Shown: piece after piece, positions 44,736 through 54,635 of the stretch
Numbering within the stretch: position 1 is the first letter of the stretch
Layout: the number at the start of each line of letters is the position of its first letter
NCBI GenBank assembly: GCA_022760435.1
Contig: JALEFY010000027.1
Coordinates: 1 to 58,658 of the forward strand
Source: Neomegalonema sp.
GTDB taxonomy: Bacteria > Pseudomonadota > Alphaproteobacteria > Rhodobacterales > Rhodobacteraceae
Direction of reading: 5' to 3'
DNA: 58,658 nucleotides
Notes under the pieces: generated by a model
The model's input: only the letters and a program-made list of their open reading frames with translations
The model's database searches: none
What the model was told of the DNA's origin: nothing
Translations under genes and position numbers: made by a program

Positions 44736-47700
44736 ATGGCCTTGGATTACCAGCAGGCGCTCGACGTCGCGATCGAAATTGCAAAGAAAATCAGCGCCGG
44801 CCAATCGTTGAGCGGTGGCTGGAATTACACGGCGGATATCAGTGGGTACGATACTGACAACCCGTTCATGCATCTGGGCAAGGATGGCTGGGACGATGGC
44901 TCGCGCGACGAGACCTGGACTACGCTCGATGATGACAACACCCAGCAAAACATCCGCTTCCTTTCCGTGGTGCAACAAGCCGTAGGCGCCGATAACCCGG
45001 ATTATCAATGGCTGCACAACACGATCGATCTGGCGTCTCAATCGCTGCTCGATCACCAGGGCGAAAGCGGTGGCCTGTCACAATCCTGGTACGAAGGCAC
45101 CCCCTTCTCCGATGAGACCTATGAGGGCTCTTACCGCGACTTCTACACGCTCAATGACCGCATGTTCGAGGATCTGGTCGACACGCTGCGCCTGCGCTAC
45201 GAGCATACCGGCGATGACGCCTATCTGGACAGCATCCGCAAGGCCGGAGACTTCCTGATCGCGGCGCAAGGCGGCGAGGGACAGGCCGGTTGGGCGCAGC
45301 AATACGACCACGAAGCCTTCGAGAATGGCGAGGTCGTCATCATGGCTGGCCGCCGCCAGGAGCCCGCTGGCCTCAATGCGCGGGTCACCGAGAGCGCGAT
45401 CGAGACCTTGCTCGAGGTCTATGCCGCCACCGGCGACACCAAATATCTCGAGCCGATCCCCGATGCGATCGACTGGCTGCTCGATGTTCAACTCGACAAT
45501 GGCGAATGGGCCCGCTTTTACGAGCTCGGTACCAACAAGGCGATGTACCCGCTCAAGGCCCACCGCCCCGATCCGGATGATTATGACAGCCTCGTGATCC
45601 AGGATGACGACCATTGGTATGTCACCGATTACGACGAGTGGGTCGACATTACCGGCGGGTCCATTGGCTATAACGTCATGGATACTTACGGGATCCCGGA
45701 ACTGATCGACGAATACAACTATCTCGTCGAGAATGGCCGCGACGCCTATCTGGAAAAATATGACAGCCGCGCCAGCGTTTCCGACAGCGCTGGCGAGAGC
45801 GCCTATGACAAGCTCGAAAAACTCGCCGACAAGACCGGCAAGTACAATTACGAGAGCGAGAATGACGCCCATGACGTCTTCCTCGACTATTTCGTGCAGG
45901 AATTCGGGGACCAGTTCGCCAGCGACGGCGCCGATATTACCGTTCCGGAGGAGACCACCAGCATCTCCACCAACAGCTCGGCGACGACGGTGACAATCGG
46001 CTCCGAAGACACTGGCGGCACCGAAGACACTGGCGGCACCGAAGACACGGGCTCAAGCGCGACAACCGGAACCGAAACGAACACCGACACGCAAACCGAT
46101 ACCGGCACCAGCGATGACGGCGCGAGCGATACCGGCGCGACGCAGACCCAGGTTGTGAGCACCACCGACCCCGATCCCGCCGACGAAGCCAGCGCAATCA
46201 ATCTCGCCTCGGGCACCACCGTGCTCGCGGGGATGCCGACCTTTGAAAGCGTGCAACGGGTCGATGCCGTGGACGGGCAGCTTGGCACCGATGGCGATGA
46301 TATCGTTCTGGGCACCAGCGCCGATGAGAAGGTCGATGGCAAGGGTGGCGATGACATCCTGTTCGGCGATGGCGGCAATGACATGCTGCGCGGTCGCGAC
46401 GGCAATGATCGCCTCTCGGGCGGTGACGGCGATGATCAGCTCGAAGGCGATGGCGGCGACGACATCCTGTTCGGCAATGCCGGCAATGACAAGCTCAAGG
46501 GCCGCGATGGCAATGACATCCTGCTCGGCGGCAAGGGCGATGACCAACTCGTTGGTGGGGGTGGCGATGACACCCTGTTCCTGGGCGAAGGCGCGGACAC
46601 CGCAGAGGGCAGCGAGGGCGCCGATACCTTCGCCATCATCGGTGTCGATGCCGGAACCCGGATCGTCGACTTCAACCCCGATGAGGGTGATGTCATTGAT
46701 GTGAGCGCCTTGCTGAGCAATGAAGCTGCGAAGATTCCCTCGCAATATCTGCGCTTCACCCGCGATGGCGGCGCCAGCAAGCTGGAACTGAAAAACGCCG
46801 AAGGGCAGTTCGATACCATCGCAACGCTCGATGATGTCACCGCTGAGCTCGATGCGCTGATTGCGCAGGGCAAGATCATCCTCACCGGTGAGGCTCAGGG
46901 CGAGGCGCCGGGCGCGGTCGGGGCCGAGGAGACGAGCGTCGATCCGGATCCGAGCACCGACCCCGATCCGGGCATCGATGACCCCACCGACATCGCCCCG
47001 ACGCCGGTCCCGGTCGAGACCGAGGAGAGCAATAGCGGCGAGGACGCAGCAACGCAGATCGCCACCGCCTCGACGGACGATCAGGACACGAGCACCGCAT
47101 CCTCCGACGACGCTTCGGCTGACGAGACGGTCGTGACCGCGACGAGCGACACGACGGAGGAAGACAGCGCAACCACGGCCCAGACGGCCTCGGATGACAG
47201 CGGTACCGATGTATCCGCCTCGTCCAGCGACGCGACCGATACCAGCGCGACCGATACCAGTGCGACTGAAACGGGCAGCTCTGACACGGATGCCGCGGAC
47301 GCAACCTCCTCTGCCACAAGCAGCTCCGGAACAAGCAGTACGGACACAAGCACGACCGACACGGGCACCACCGACACCAGTGCAACCACCGTGACCGCGA
47401 CGAGCGCTGACCCGTCTGCGACCGGAACCGAGGATCAGGCGGCCGATACGGGCGACGAGCCGCTTGAGGCGACCTCGACCGAAGACCAGCTCAAGGTCGG
47501 CTCGCATCAGTCGGATCTGCTCACCAGTGGCGACGGCGATGACGTCCTGCTTGGCCTGAGCGGCGACGATTCCCTCATTGCCAATGGCGGTGCGGATGCG
47601 CTGCATGGCGGTGCCGGCAATGATTATCTCGATGGCGGCGAGGGTAGCGATGTTCTTGCGGGCAATGCCGGAGACGACACCCTGCTCGGCGGGAGCGGCA

Positions 47701-48329
47701 ATGACATGCTGGCGGGCGGTGAAGATCGCGACCAACTGTTTGGCGGCGATGGCGACGACACCCTGGCCGCAGGCAATCACGACGATATCGCCTCCGGTGG
47801 GGACGGCAATGACCGGCTGATCGGCAATCTGGGCGATGATGTGCTGTCGGGCGATGCCGGGAATGACACCCTTGTCGGCGGCATCGGCGCGGATGTGCTC
47901 GATGGCGGCGATGGTGACGATCTCGTCGTCGGCGGCGCCGGACATGACACCATCGATGGCGGCGCGGGCCGCGACCGCCTCATGGGCGGCGATGGCAATG
48001 ACGATCTTGCTGGCGGCGCCGGGGTTGACAGCCTCTATGGCGGCAATGGCGGCGACCGGATTGATGGCGGCACCGATAATGATCTGATCTATTCCGGCGA
48101 CGGCCAGGATACAATCGTGGTTGCGGAAGGCTCAGGCCATGACCGTATCGGCGACTTCTCCGATGGGGAGGATCAATTCGAGGTCTCCCGCGCCCTCGCG
48201 GAGAATTTCGAGCAGATCAACGTGTCTCAGGATGGCGAGAACACCAAGATCGAGATCGGTGACAGCACCCTGACCTTGATTGGCACCGATGCCGAGAAGA
48301 TCGACGCGAGCGACTTCAACTTCGTCTGA
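44736..48329 (+). CDS. PL10 pectate-lyase-like RTX protein, T1SS cargo
   Basis: A 1197-residue protein with no N-terminal signal peptide. Residues about 1-390 match the polysaccharide lyase family 10 (PelA) toroid: SLSGGWNYTADIS, DDNTQQNIRFLSVV, FYTLNDRMFEDLVDTL, GWAQQYDHE, RRQEPAGLNARVTES and WLLDVQLDNGEWARFY. Then come a Thr/Asp-rich linker, RTX calcium repeats (about 517-635), a C-terminal-type domain, a second Thr/Ser/Asp linker (about 735-920) and a longer RTX block (about 923-1140). The end, IGDFSDGEDQFEV...LIGTDAEKIDASDFNFV, is typical of type I secretion signals. It probably degrades pectate or a related uronan outside the cell. The start has AGCAGGGGAC. Confidence 0.88.
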   Translation: MALDYQQALDVAIEIAKKISAGQSLSGGWNYTADISGYDTDNPFMHLGKDGWDDGSRDETWTTLDDDNTQQNIRFLSVVQQAVGADNPDYQWLHNTIDLASQSLLDHQGESGGLSQSWYEGTPFSDETYEGSYRDFYTLNDRMFEDLVDTLRLRYEHTGDDAYLDSIRKAGDFLIAAQGGEGQAGWAQQYDHEAFENGEVVIMAGRRQEPAGLNARVTESAIETLLEVYAATGDTKYLEPIPDAIDWLLDVQLDNGEWARFYELGTNKAMYPLKAHRPDPDDYDSLVIQDDDHWYVTDYDEWVDITGGSIGYNVMDTYGIPELIDEYNYLVENGRDAYLEKYDSRASVSDSAGESAYDKLEKLADKTGKYNYESENDAHDVFLDYFVQEFGDQFASDGADITVPEETTSISTNSSATTVTIGSEDTGGTEDTGGTEDTGSSATTGTETNTDTQTDTGTSDDGASDTGATQTQVVSTTDPDPADEASAINLASGTTVLAGMPTFESVQRVDAVDGQLGTDGDDIVLGTSADEKVDGKGGDDILFGDGGNDMLRGRDGNDRLSGGDGDDQLEGDGGDDILFGNAGNDKLKGRDGNDILLGGKGDDQLVGGGGDDTLFLGEGADTAEGSEGADTFAIIGVDAGTRIVDFNPDEGDVIDVSALLSNEAAKIPSQYLRFTRDGGASKLELKNAEGQFDTIATLDDVTAELDALIAQGKIILTGEAQGEAPGAVGAEETSVDPDPSTDPDPGIDDPTDIAPTPVPVETEESNSGEDAATQIATASTDDQDTSTASSDDASADETVVTATSDTTEEDSATTAQTASDDSGTDVSASSSDATDTSATDTSATETGSSDTDAADATSSATSSSGTSSTDTSTTDTGTTDTSATTVTATSADPSATGTEDQAADTGDEPLEATSTEDQLKVGSHQSDLLTSGDGDDVLLGLSGDDSLIANGGADALHGGAGNDYLDGGEGSDVLAGNAGDDTLLGGSGNDMLAGGEDRDQLFGGDGDDTLAAGNHDDIASGGDGNDRLIGNLGDDVLSGDAGNDTLVGGIGADVLDGGDGDDLVVGGAGHDTIDGGAGRDRLMGGDGNDDLAGGAGVDSLYGGNGGDRIDGGTDNDLIYSGDGQDTIVVAEGSGHDRIGDFSDGEDQFEVSRALAENFEQINVSQDGENTKIEIGDSTLTLIGTDAEKIDASDFNFV
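46286..46640 (+). repeat. RTX calcium-binding repeat block 1
   Basis: About ten GGxGxDxLx nonapeptides, for example DGGNDMLRGRDGNDRLSGG. They bind Ca2+ and fold after export. Confidence 0.95.
47502..48160 (+). repeat. RTX calcium-binding repeat block 2
   Basis: About twenty further nonapeptides such as GGAGNDYLDGGEGSDVL and GGDGNDDLAGGAGVD, directly before the putative secretion signal. This block is twice the size of block 1. Confidence 0.95.
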
Positions 48330-48353
48330 TCCGCGGTCCTTCTGAAACGCTTG

Positions 48354-48383
48354 AAACCCCGAGAGCACGGCCCTCGGGGTTTT
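48354..48383 (+). terminator. Intrinsic terminator after RTX lyase
   Basis: A 10-bp perfect stem AAACCCCGAG / CTCGGGGTTT with a 9-nt loop and a U-tract. Confidence 0.92.
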
Positions 48384-48428
48384 TCTTATTCGGCCTTCGC
48401 AGCGCTTGCGCGGCCCGTGCCGCCGCTA

Positions 48429-49226
48429 TCAGGCGAGGGCTTTGGCCACCGCGCGCCCTGCCATCACCGAGACCATGCTGGCGCGGTATTCGGGAGTGCC
48501 GAACAGATCGCCGATCATGCCTTCGGGCGAGACGCTGACGCCCTTGGCCGCTTCAGGAGCGAAGGAGGTGGAGAGCGCGGCCTCGATATCGCTGGCGCGG
48601 AACACGCCCTCTTCCGAAGCGCCGGTCACCGCTACCCGCACGCCGCTGGCGGTCTGGGCAACGAACACCCCGACCAGAGCGAAGCGCGAGGCGGGCTGGA
48701 CGAATTTCACGTAAGCCGCGCGGGCAGGCTTTGGAAAGCGGACGGCGGTGATGATCTCGCCCTCTTCGAGCGCGGTGGTGAACATGCCCTGGAAGTAATC
48801 ATCCGCCGCGATCTCGCGGGTATTGGTCACGATGGTCGCGCCGAGGCCAAGCGCCGCCGCCGGATAGCAGGCGGAGGGGTCGTTATTCGCCAGGCTGCCG
48901 CCGATCGTGCCGCGATGGCGCACTTGCGCATCGCCGATATTGCCCGCGAGCTCCGCAAGCGCCGGGCAGGTCGCCTGCACATCGGCACTGCCCGCGACTT
49001 CGGCATGGGTGGTGGTCGCGCCGATGGTCACGCCGCTGCCATCCACAGAGACACCGCGCAGCGCCGGCACCGATTTGAGATCGACGAGCTTTTCCGGCAT
49101 GCCCAGACGCGCCTTGAGCGTCGGCAACAGGGTCTGACCGCCCGAGATTGCCTGTGCGCCCTCATCCTTGAGCGCCTGCACCGCACCGGCAAGGGTCAGC
49201 GGCTTGAGATAGTCGAAATTATACAT
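48429..49226 (-). CDS. coxM: CO-dehydrogenase-type medium (FAD) subunit
   Basis: A 265-residue FAD subunit of the xanthine-oxidase family. The flavin motifs are AISGGQTLLPTLKARL and TIGGSLANNDPSACYPAA, with YVKFVQPASRFALVGV near 175. It passes electrons from the 2Fe-2S subunit to the acceptor. It is last in the coxG-S-L-M order, 63 bp after coxL. Confidence 0.92.
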   Translation of the reverse strand: MYNFDYLKPLTLAGAVQALKDEGAQAISGGQTLLPTLKARLGMPEKLVDLKSVPALRGVSVDGSGVTIGATTTHAEVAGSADVQATCPALAELAGNIGDAQVRHRGTIGGSLANNDPSACYPAAALGLGATIVTNTREIAADDYFQGMFTTALEEGEIITAVRFPKPARAAYVKFVQPASRFALVGVFVAQTASGVRVAVTGASEEGVFRASDIEAALSTSFAPEAAKGVSVSPEGMIGDLFGTPEYRASMVSVMAGRAVAKALA

Positions 49227-49289
49227 GGGAACCTCCCGAATTCTTATCGATGATGTCGGCTCCCGCAGCGGGCGGGAGCCGATCGGTCA

Positions 49290-51674
49290 TCATTCTGCCG
49301 CTTGCTTGGCCTTGGCCGCCTCGATCGCTGCCCAGACCTTGGCCGGGGTCAACGGCATGTCGATATGCTCGATGCCATAGGGCGAGAGCGCATCGAGAAC
49401 CGCATTGACCAGCGCCGGGGGCGAGCCGATCGCACCGGCCTCGCCGCAGCCCTTCACACCGAGCGGGTTATGGGTGCAGGGCGTCTGGCAGGAGTGATCG
49501 ACGACGAAGCTCGGCAGATCATCGGCGCGCGGCATGGTGTAATCCATGTAGCTGCCCGAGGAGAGCTGGCCGTTCTCGTCATAGACCACCTGCTCAAGCA
49601 GTGCCTGACCGATGCCTTGCGCCAGCCCGCCATGGACCTGGCCTTCGACGATCATCGGGTTGACCACATTGCCGAAATCATCGGCCGCAACCATCGACAG
49701 CACTTCGGTGACGCCGGTTTCCGGATCGACCTCAACTTCGCAGATATAGGCACCTGCGGGGTAGGTGAAGTTCTTCGGATCGTAGAAGGCGCTCTCTTCC
49801 AGCCCCGGCTCCAGCTCTTCGAGCGGATACTGGTGCGGCACATAAGCGGCCAGCGCGATCTCACCGAAAGCCTTGACCTTGTCAGTACCGGCCACGCGGA
49901 ACTCGCCATCCTCGAAGGTGATGTCGGCTTCCTGCGCTTCGAGCAGGTGCGCGGCGATCTTGCGGGCCTTGTTCACGACCTTGTCGACCGCCTTCACGAT
50001 CGCACTGCCGCCCACTGCCAGCGAACGCGAGCCGTAGGTGCCCATGCCGAACGGAACCCGGGCGGTATCGCCATGGACAATATCGACCTGCTCGATCGGG
50101 ATGCCGAGCATCTTGCCGACCACTTGCGCGAAGGTGGTCTCGTGGCCCTGACCATGGCTGTGGCTGCCGGTGAAGACCGAGACCGAGCCGGTCGGGTTCA
50201 CGCGAATGGTTGCCGCCTCATAGAGACCGGCACGCGCGCCGAGCGCTCCCACCAGCGAGGACGGAGCGATGCCGCAGGCCTCGATGTAGCAAGACAGCCC
50301 GATGCCGCGCAGCTTGCCCCGCGCTTCGGACTCGGCGCGGCGAGCGGCAAACCCCTCGACATTGGAGAGTTCAAGCCCCTTGTCGAGCAGCGCATCATAG
50401 TCGCCCGCATCATATTCAACCGCGACCGGGGTCGCATACGGGTACTGATCCTTCTTGATGAAGTTGCGGCGGCGCAGCTCCCAAGGCGCAAGACCCAGCT
50501 CTCGCGCAGCCTTGTCGATGATCCGCTCAAGCAGATAGGTCGCCTCGGGGCGGCCCGCGCCGCGATAGGCATCGACCGGCACCGTGTTGGTGAACATCGC
50601 CTTGATATTGCACAGGATCGCCGGGGTCGTGTACTGGCCCGCGAGCAAGGTTGCGTGCAGCCAGGTCGGGATACAGGGGGCAAAGGTCGACAGATACGCG
50701 CCCATATTGGCGTAGGTTTCGACGCGCAGGGCGAGGAACTTGCCGTTCTCGTCCATCGCCAGCTCCGCCTTGGTCACGTGATCGCGGCCATGGGCGTCGG
50801 AGATGAACGCCTCGGAGCGATCCGAGGTCCATTTGATCGGACGCCCGACAACCTTCGAGGCGAAGGTGACGAAGGCTTCCTCGGCATAGTGATAGATCTT
50901 CGAGCCGAAACCGCCGCCCACATCCGGGGCGACAACGCGCAGCTTGTGCTCGGGGATCGAGAGCACGAAGGCGCCCATCAGCAAGCGGATCACATGCGGG
51001 TTCTGCGAAGTGGTGTAGAGCGTCCACTCATCGCGGGCCGCGTCATACTCACCGATCGCCGCGCGCGGCTCCATCGGGTTGGGGGCGAGGCGGTTGTTCT
51101 TGAACTCGAGCGTGGTGACGTGCTTGGCAGCGGCGAAGCCTTCCTCGACCTGCGCCTTCAGGTCAGCGTTGAACTCCCAGTCATAGCACAGGTTGTCCGG
51201 AGCCTCGTCATGGACTGCAACGCCCTGGCTCATCGCCTTGGTCATGTCGACGACGGCCGGCAGTTCCTCGATATCGAGCTCGATCAGCTCGGCGGCATCC
51301 TTGGCCTGGGCAAGCGTCTCGGCGACAACCGCGCAGACCGGATCGCCGACATGGCGCACCTTGCCCTCGGCGAGGATCGGGTGCTTGGGCTCCTTCATCG
51401 GATTGCCGTGCTTGTCGTGGATCTGCCATCCACAAGGCACGCCGCCGACGCCTTCGAAATCCTTGGCGGTGAAGACTTTCAGCACCCCCGGCGCCGCTTC
51501 GGCCGCGCTGGTATCGATGCCATTGATCGTGCCATGCGCCACCATCGAGCGCAGGAAATAGACATAGGCCTGACCGTGGCGGTTCATGTCATCGACATAC
51601 TGACCCTTGCCGGTCAGGAACCGCACATCCTCGCGGCGCTTGACGCTCTGATTGACTTCCAGATCCTTGGGCAT
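49290..51674 (-). CDS. coxL: CO-dehydrogenase-type large (Mo) subunit, form II
   Basis: A 794-residue molybdopterin subunit. The active-site loop is AYRGAGR (near residue 370), not the AYxCSFR of true form I CO dehydrogenase, so it belongs to the form II group whose substrate is often unproven. [26 protein letters not shown] and the catalytic Glu in [13 protein letters not shown] (near 743) are all present. Oxidation of CO or of another small aldehyde or heterocycle are both possible. Confidence 0.92.
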   Translation of the reverse strand: MPKDLEVNQSVKRREDVRFLTGKGQYVDDMNRHGQAYVYFLRSMVAHGTINGIDTSAAEAAPGVLKVFTAKDFEGVGGVPCGWQIHDKHGNPMKEPKHPILAEGKVRHVGDPVCAVVAETLAQAKDAAELIELDIEELPAVVDMTKAMSQGVAVHDEAPDNLCYDWEFNADLKAQVEEGFAAAKHVTTLEFKNNRLAPNPMEPRAAIGEYDAARDEWTLYTTSQNPHVIRLLMGAFVLSIPEHKLRVVAPDVGGGFGSKIYHYAEEAFVTFASKVVGRPIKWTSDRSEAFISDAHGRDHVTKAELAMDENGKFLALRVETYANMGAYLSTFAPCIPTWLHATLLAGQYTTPAILCNIKAMFTNTVPVDAYRGAGRPEATYLLERIIDKAARELGLAPWELRRRNFIKKDQYPYATPVAVEYDAGDYDALLDKGLELSNVEGFAARRAESEARGKLRGIGLSCYIEACGIAPSSLVGALGARAGLYEAATIRVNPTGSVSVFTGSHSHGQGHETTFAQVVGKMLGIPIEQVDIVHGDTARVPFGMGTYGSRSLAVGGSAIVKAVDKVVNKARKIAAHLLEAQEADITFEDGEFRVAGTDKVKAFGEIALAAYVPHQYPLEELEPGLEESAFYDPKNFTYPAGAYICEVEVDPETGVTEVLSMVAADDFGNVVNPMIVEGQVHGGLAQGIGQALLEQVVYDENGQLSSGSYMDYTMPRADDLPSFVVDHSCQTPCTHNPLGVKGCGEAGAIGSPPALVNAVLDALSPYGIEHIDMPLTPAKVWAAIEAAKAKQAAE

Positions 51675-51743
51675 TTCACTCTCCCTGATTTGCCCCGGTC
51701 ACCCCGCGCGATCGACGCGCGCCCTGGTGCCGGATGTGTTCGA

Positions 51744-52241
<498 letters not shown>

Positions 52242-52289
52242 CAGGCTTCCTCCCAACTTGTCTCTTTGAAGTTCGGTCTTGATTGCGCA

Positions 52290-52808
52290 TCAGGCGCCGG
52301 TAATGCGGCCCCAGAGCGATTTTTTCTTCGTCTCACCATCCGCTTCCGCCACCTCAGACGTGCCATTGGCGTCCTCGACAACACCGGCAAAACGCTCGAA
52401 GAACTGATCGGCCATCTTCTTGGCAAAGCCGTCGATCAGCCGCGCGCCGAGCTGGGCGATCTTGCCGCCAACCTTCGCCTCGACATCATATTCGAGCAGC
52501 GTCCCATCCTCGTGATCGCTCAGGGTCACGAACGCACCGCCCGAAGCATGCCCCGCCGGACCACCCTTGCCCGACCCGGAGATGCGATAGCTCTGCGGTG
52601 CATTGATTTCCGACAGCTCGACCTCGCCCTTGAAAGTTGCCGAAACCGGCCCGACCTTCTGCTTCACCGTCGCCTCAAACGAGGTATCGGAGGTCTTGGC
52701 CATTTCCTGACAGCCGGGCACGGCCTGTTTGAGCACTTCGGGATCGTTCAGCGCTGCCCATACGGTGGCGCGGTCTGCTTTGATGACGCGACTGCCTTTA
52801 AGTTCCAT
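52290..52808 (-). CDS. coxG: CoxG-like SRPBCC protein
   Basis: A 172-residue SRPBCC (START-like) protein with MELKGSRVIKADRATVWAALNDPEVLKQAVPGC, typical CoxG. CoxG anchors the dehydrogenase at the membrane in some species. The usual positively charged C-terminal anchor is short here (ETKKKSLWGRI). It is first in the operon. The maturation genes coxD/E/F are not in the window. Confidence 0.9.
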   Translation of the reverse strand: MELKGSRVIKADRATVWAALNDPEVLKQAVPGCQEMAKTSDTSFEATVKQKVGPVSATFKGEVELSEINAPQSYRISGSGKGGPAGHASGGAFVTLSDHEDGTLLEYDVEAKVGGKIAQLGARLIDGFAKKMADQFFERFAGVVEDANGTSEVAEADGETKKKSLWGRITGA

Positions 52809-52943
52809 TGATTCCTACTCCGCTGAGGGTGACAGCCACCACCATAAGCAAGCCGAGCGTGGGGCCGAATTCGACATAAGACTATGGGACTTTAGTCTGG
52901 GGGTCGCGGGGCGCGATTTCAGCCCCCAGAACTGCGCATGCCG

Positions 52944-53285
52944 TCATTCGGGCTCGGCAAGGGAGGCTGCGAGGGCGCGCTCGAGCCAGGGGCGCAGAAT
53001 ATCAGGATCCTCATCCGCCCCCTCGGGCGCCGAATACCAGCGCTCGACGATAATCTCGCGCCCCGAACGTTGATAGGTGAAGGGGCGGCTTCCCTGCGCC
53101 TTGAGCTCTGCGCGCAGGGCCTCATCGACCCGCAGATAAAGCTGATCCTTGATCACGCTCGCGATCAAGGTGCCGTCGGCGCGAAAGACGTGACCTCCGA
53201 ACATCCGGGAGGCACTCACCGGCATGATCGACGTCATCAGATCGTGTAGATGGGCGACATAGGCGGGTAGCGCTTTAGCGGTCAT
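52944..53285 (-). CDS. TfoX N-terminal-domain protein
   Basis: A 113-residue protein with the TfoX-N fold signature SRMFGGHVFRADGTLIASVIKDQLYLRVDE, then YQRSGREIIVERWYSAPE and an acidic tail. Members without the C-terminal half are frequent in alphaproteobacteria. Despite the name, a role in competence is not shown for these. The 135 bp to coxG carry no gene. Confidence 0.88.
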   Translation of the reverse strand: MTAKALPAYVAHLHDLMTSIMPVSASRMFGGHVFRADGTLIASVIKDQLYLRVDEALRAELKAQGSRPFTYQRSGREIIVERWYSAPEGADEDPDILRPWLERALAASLAEPE

Positions 53286-53410
53286 CAGCGTTCCATCTCG
53301 TTTATCTGCCCCGTTTTCACCCGCCGAAGCTCAGTCTTGTGCGCCGCGCGATTGAGGGACGTGTCAAAGCCGTTTACCCTGATCGTCGGGAAAGGGATTC
53401 GGGGGCGGCG

Positions 53411-54298
53411 ATGGCCATGTCTCTCAAGCGTGGGCCAGTTGCGCGCCCGACGCAATTAAAAGCGGTGCATCGCACCATCATCTCGGGCCGGGCGCTGCTG
53501 ACAGCGCTCTGCAAGATGTTCGCGCTCGCGCTTGCCGCACTGGCCCTGAGCCAAGGGAGCGCGCATGCTGGCGCATGGACCCTGCCCGCGGGCCAGGCGA
53601 GGCTCTATTTCGATGTGATCGCCACCACCCGCAAGACCGACACGGATGCTTTGGGGGCACCGGCAAAGGGCTCTCTCGACAAGCTCGAAGCCTATGTCGC
53701 GGTGGAGCATGGCCTGTCCGATTGGCTGACCATGGGCACCAAGACCGGATATGCTCTGGCCGTCACCCGCACGGATGGCTTTGATTTCTCCCATGACGGT
53801 CTCTCGCAAATGGGGATCTGGGGGCGCGCGCGGCTCTGGCAGGATCATGGCTATGTGCTCTCCGCACAAGCCCGCTACACCTTTCAGGACTTCACCCCGC
53901 CCCTTGGCGAGCTGCATCTCAATGATGGCATTGCCGAGCTTGATGGCAGGCTCTTGCTCGGTCACGGATTTCGCACGGCGATGGGCAATGCCTGGTGGAA
54001 TGTGGAAACCGGCTATCTGCATCGCCTCGGCAACAGCGCCGATCAACTGCGCCTCGATACCACGCTGGGGATCCGCCCTGCCGCGCATTCGAGGCTGGTG
54101 GTGCTGGGCCAAAGCCATGTCATTCTCTCAGCGCCAGGCGGTGATGTCCCCGGCTATGACGAGGTCACCCTGACGGGAAAGATCGGCTATGATGTCACGG
54201 ATTGGCTCACCCTGACCGTTGGCGCGCAGGGCACCCCCTATGCCAATGGCCAGGAGCCCGCCCTTGGCGCGAGCTTTGGAATGTGGATCGCTTATTAG
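53411..54298 (+). CDS. Predicted outer-membrane beta-barrel protein
   Basis: A protein of about 295 residues with a late signal peptide (ALLTALCKMFALALAALALSQGSAHA-GAW) and a mature part built of alternating amphipathic strands: ARLYFDVIATTRK, LDKLEAYVAVEHGLSDWLTMGTKTGY, WGRARLW, YVLSAQARYTFQDF, ASFGMWIAY. It ends in an aromatic residue as outer-membrane barrels do. No family is recognised. The true start could be 53411, 53417 or 53516. Confidence 0.7.
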   Translation: MAMSLKRGPVARPTQLKAVHRTIISGRALLTALCKMFALALAALALSQGSAHAGAWTLPAGQARLYFDVIATTRKTDTDALGAPAKGSLDKLEAYVAVEHGLSDWLTMGTKTGYALAVTRTDGFDFSHDGLSQMGIWGRARLWQDHGYVLSAQARYTFQDFTPPLGELHLNDGIAELDGRLLLGHGFRTAMGNAWWNVETGYLHRLGNSADQLRLDTTLGIRPAAHSRLVVLGQSHVILSAPGGDVPGYDEVTLTGKIGYDVTDWLTLTVGAQGTPYANGQEPALGASFGMWIAY

Positions 54299-54380
54299 AA
54301 AGAGGCCGCGCCGCTCATGCTCTGCGCAGGGAAGCGGGGCCGGGCGCTGGGCAGCCTCGCCACAGCCAATTGCATCGAAA

Positions 54381-54465
54381 TGGTGCGGGCGAAGGGACTT
54401 GAACCCCCACGCCTTGCGGCACTAGAACCTAAATCTAGCGTGTCTACCAGTTTCACCACGCCCGC
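54381..54465 (-). tRNA. tRNA-Leu (anticodon TAG)
   Basis: An 85-nt class II tRNA. The acceptor pairs GCGGGCG / CGCCCGC, the D-arm contains GGTGAAACTGGTAGACAC, and the anticodon stem CTAGA / TCTAG has loop TTTAGGT, giving anticodon TAG for CUA. There is a long variable arm with GCCGCAAGGC, a T-arm GGGGTTCAAGTCCC, and an encoded CCA end. It lies alone, before the LpxR-like gene is reached. Confidence 0.96.
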
Positions 54466-54635
54466 GCATCATTCCGGGATCAACGCGCGCCACGCGCTGC
54501 TCCCTCAGGATGAGAGGCGCGTATAGCACAGCCCGAGGGGCAAGAAAGAACATTTTCTCCGCCCCCAAATGGCGGGAGCAGGCGCGGATGCAGGATCGAC
54601 AGCGCGGCGTCTCTCGCCCCAGCCGCGCGGCACCC

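Noticed and set aside
46053-47945. Minus-strand frame opposite the RTX repeats
   Set aside because: Reads antisense through calcium-binding repeats; low complexity without family signal.
54219-54425. Short plus-strand frame over the tRNA-Leu region
   Set aside because: It overlaps the end of the barrel gene and the tRNA and has no start signal or content.
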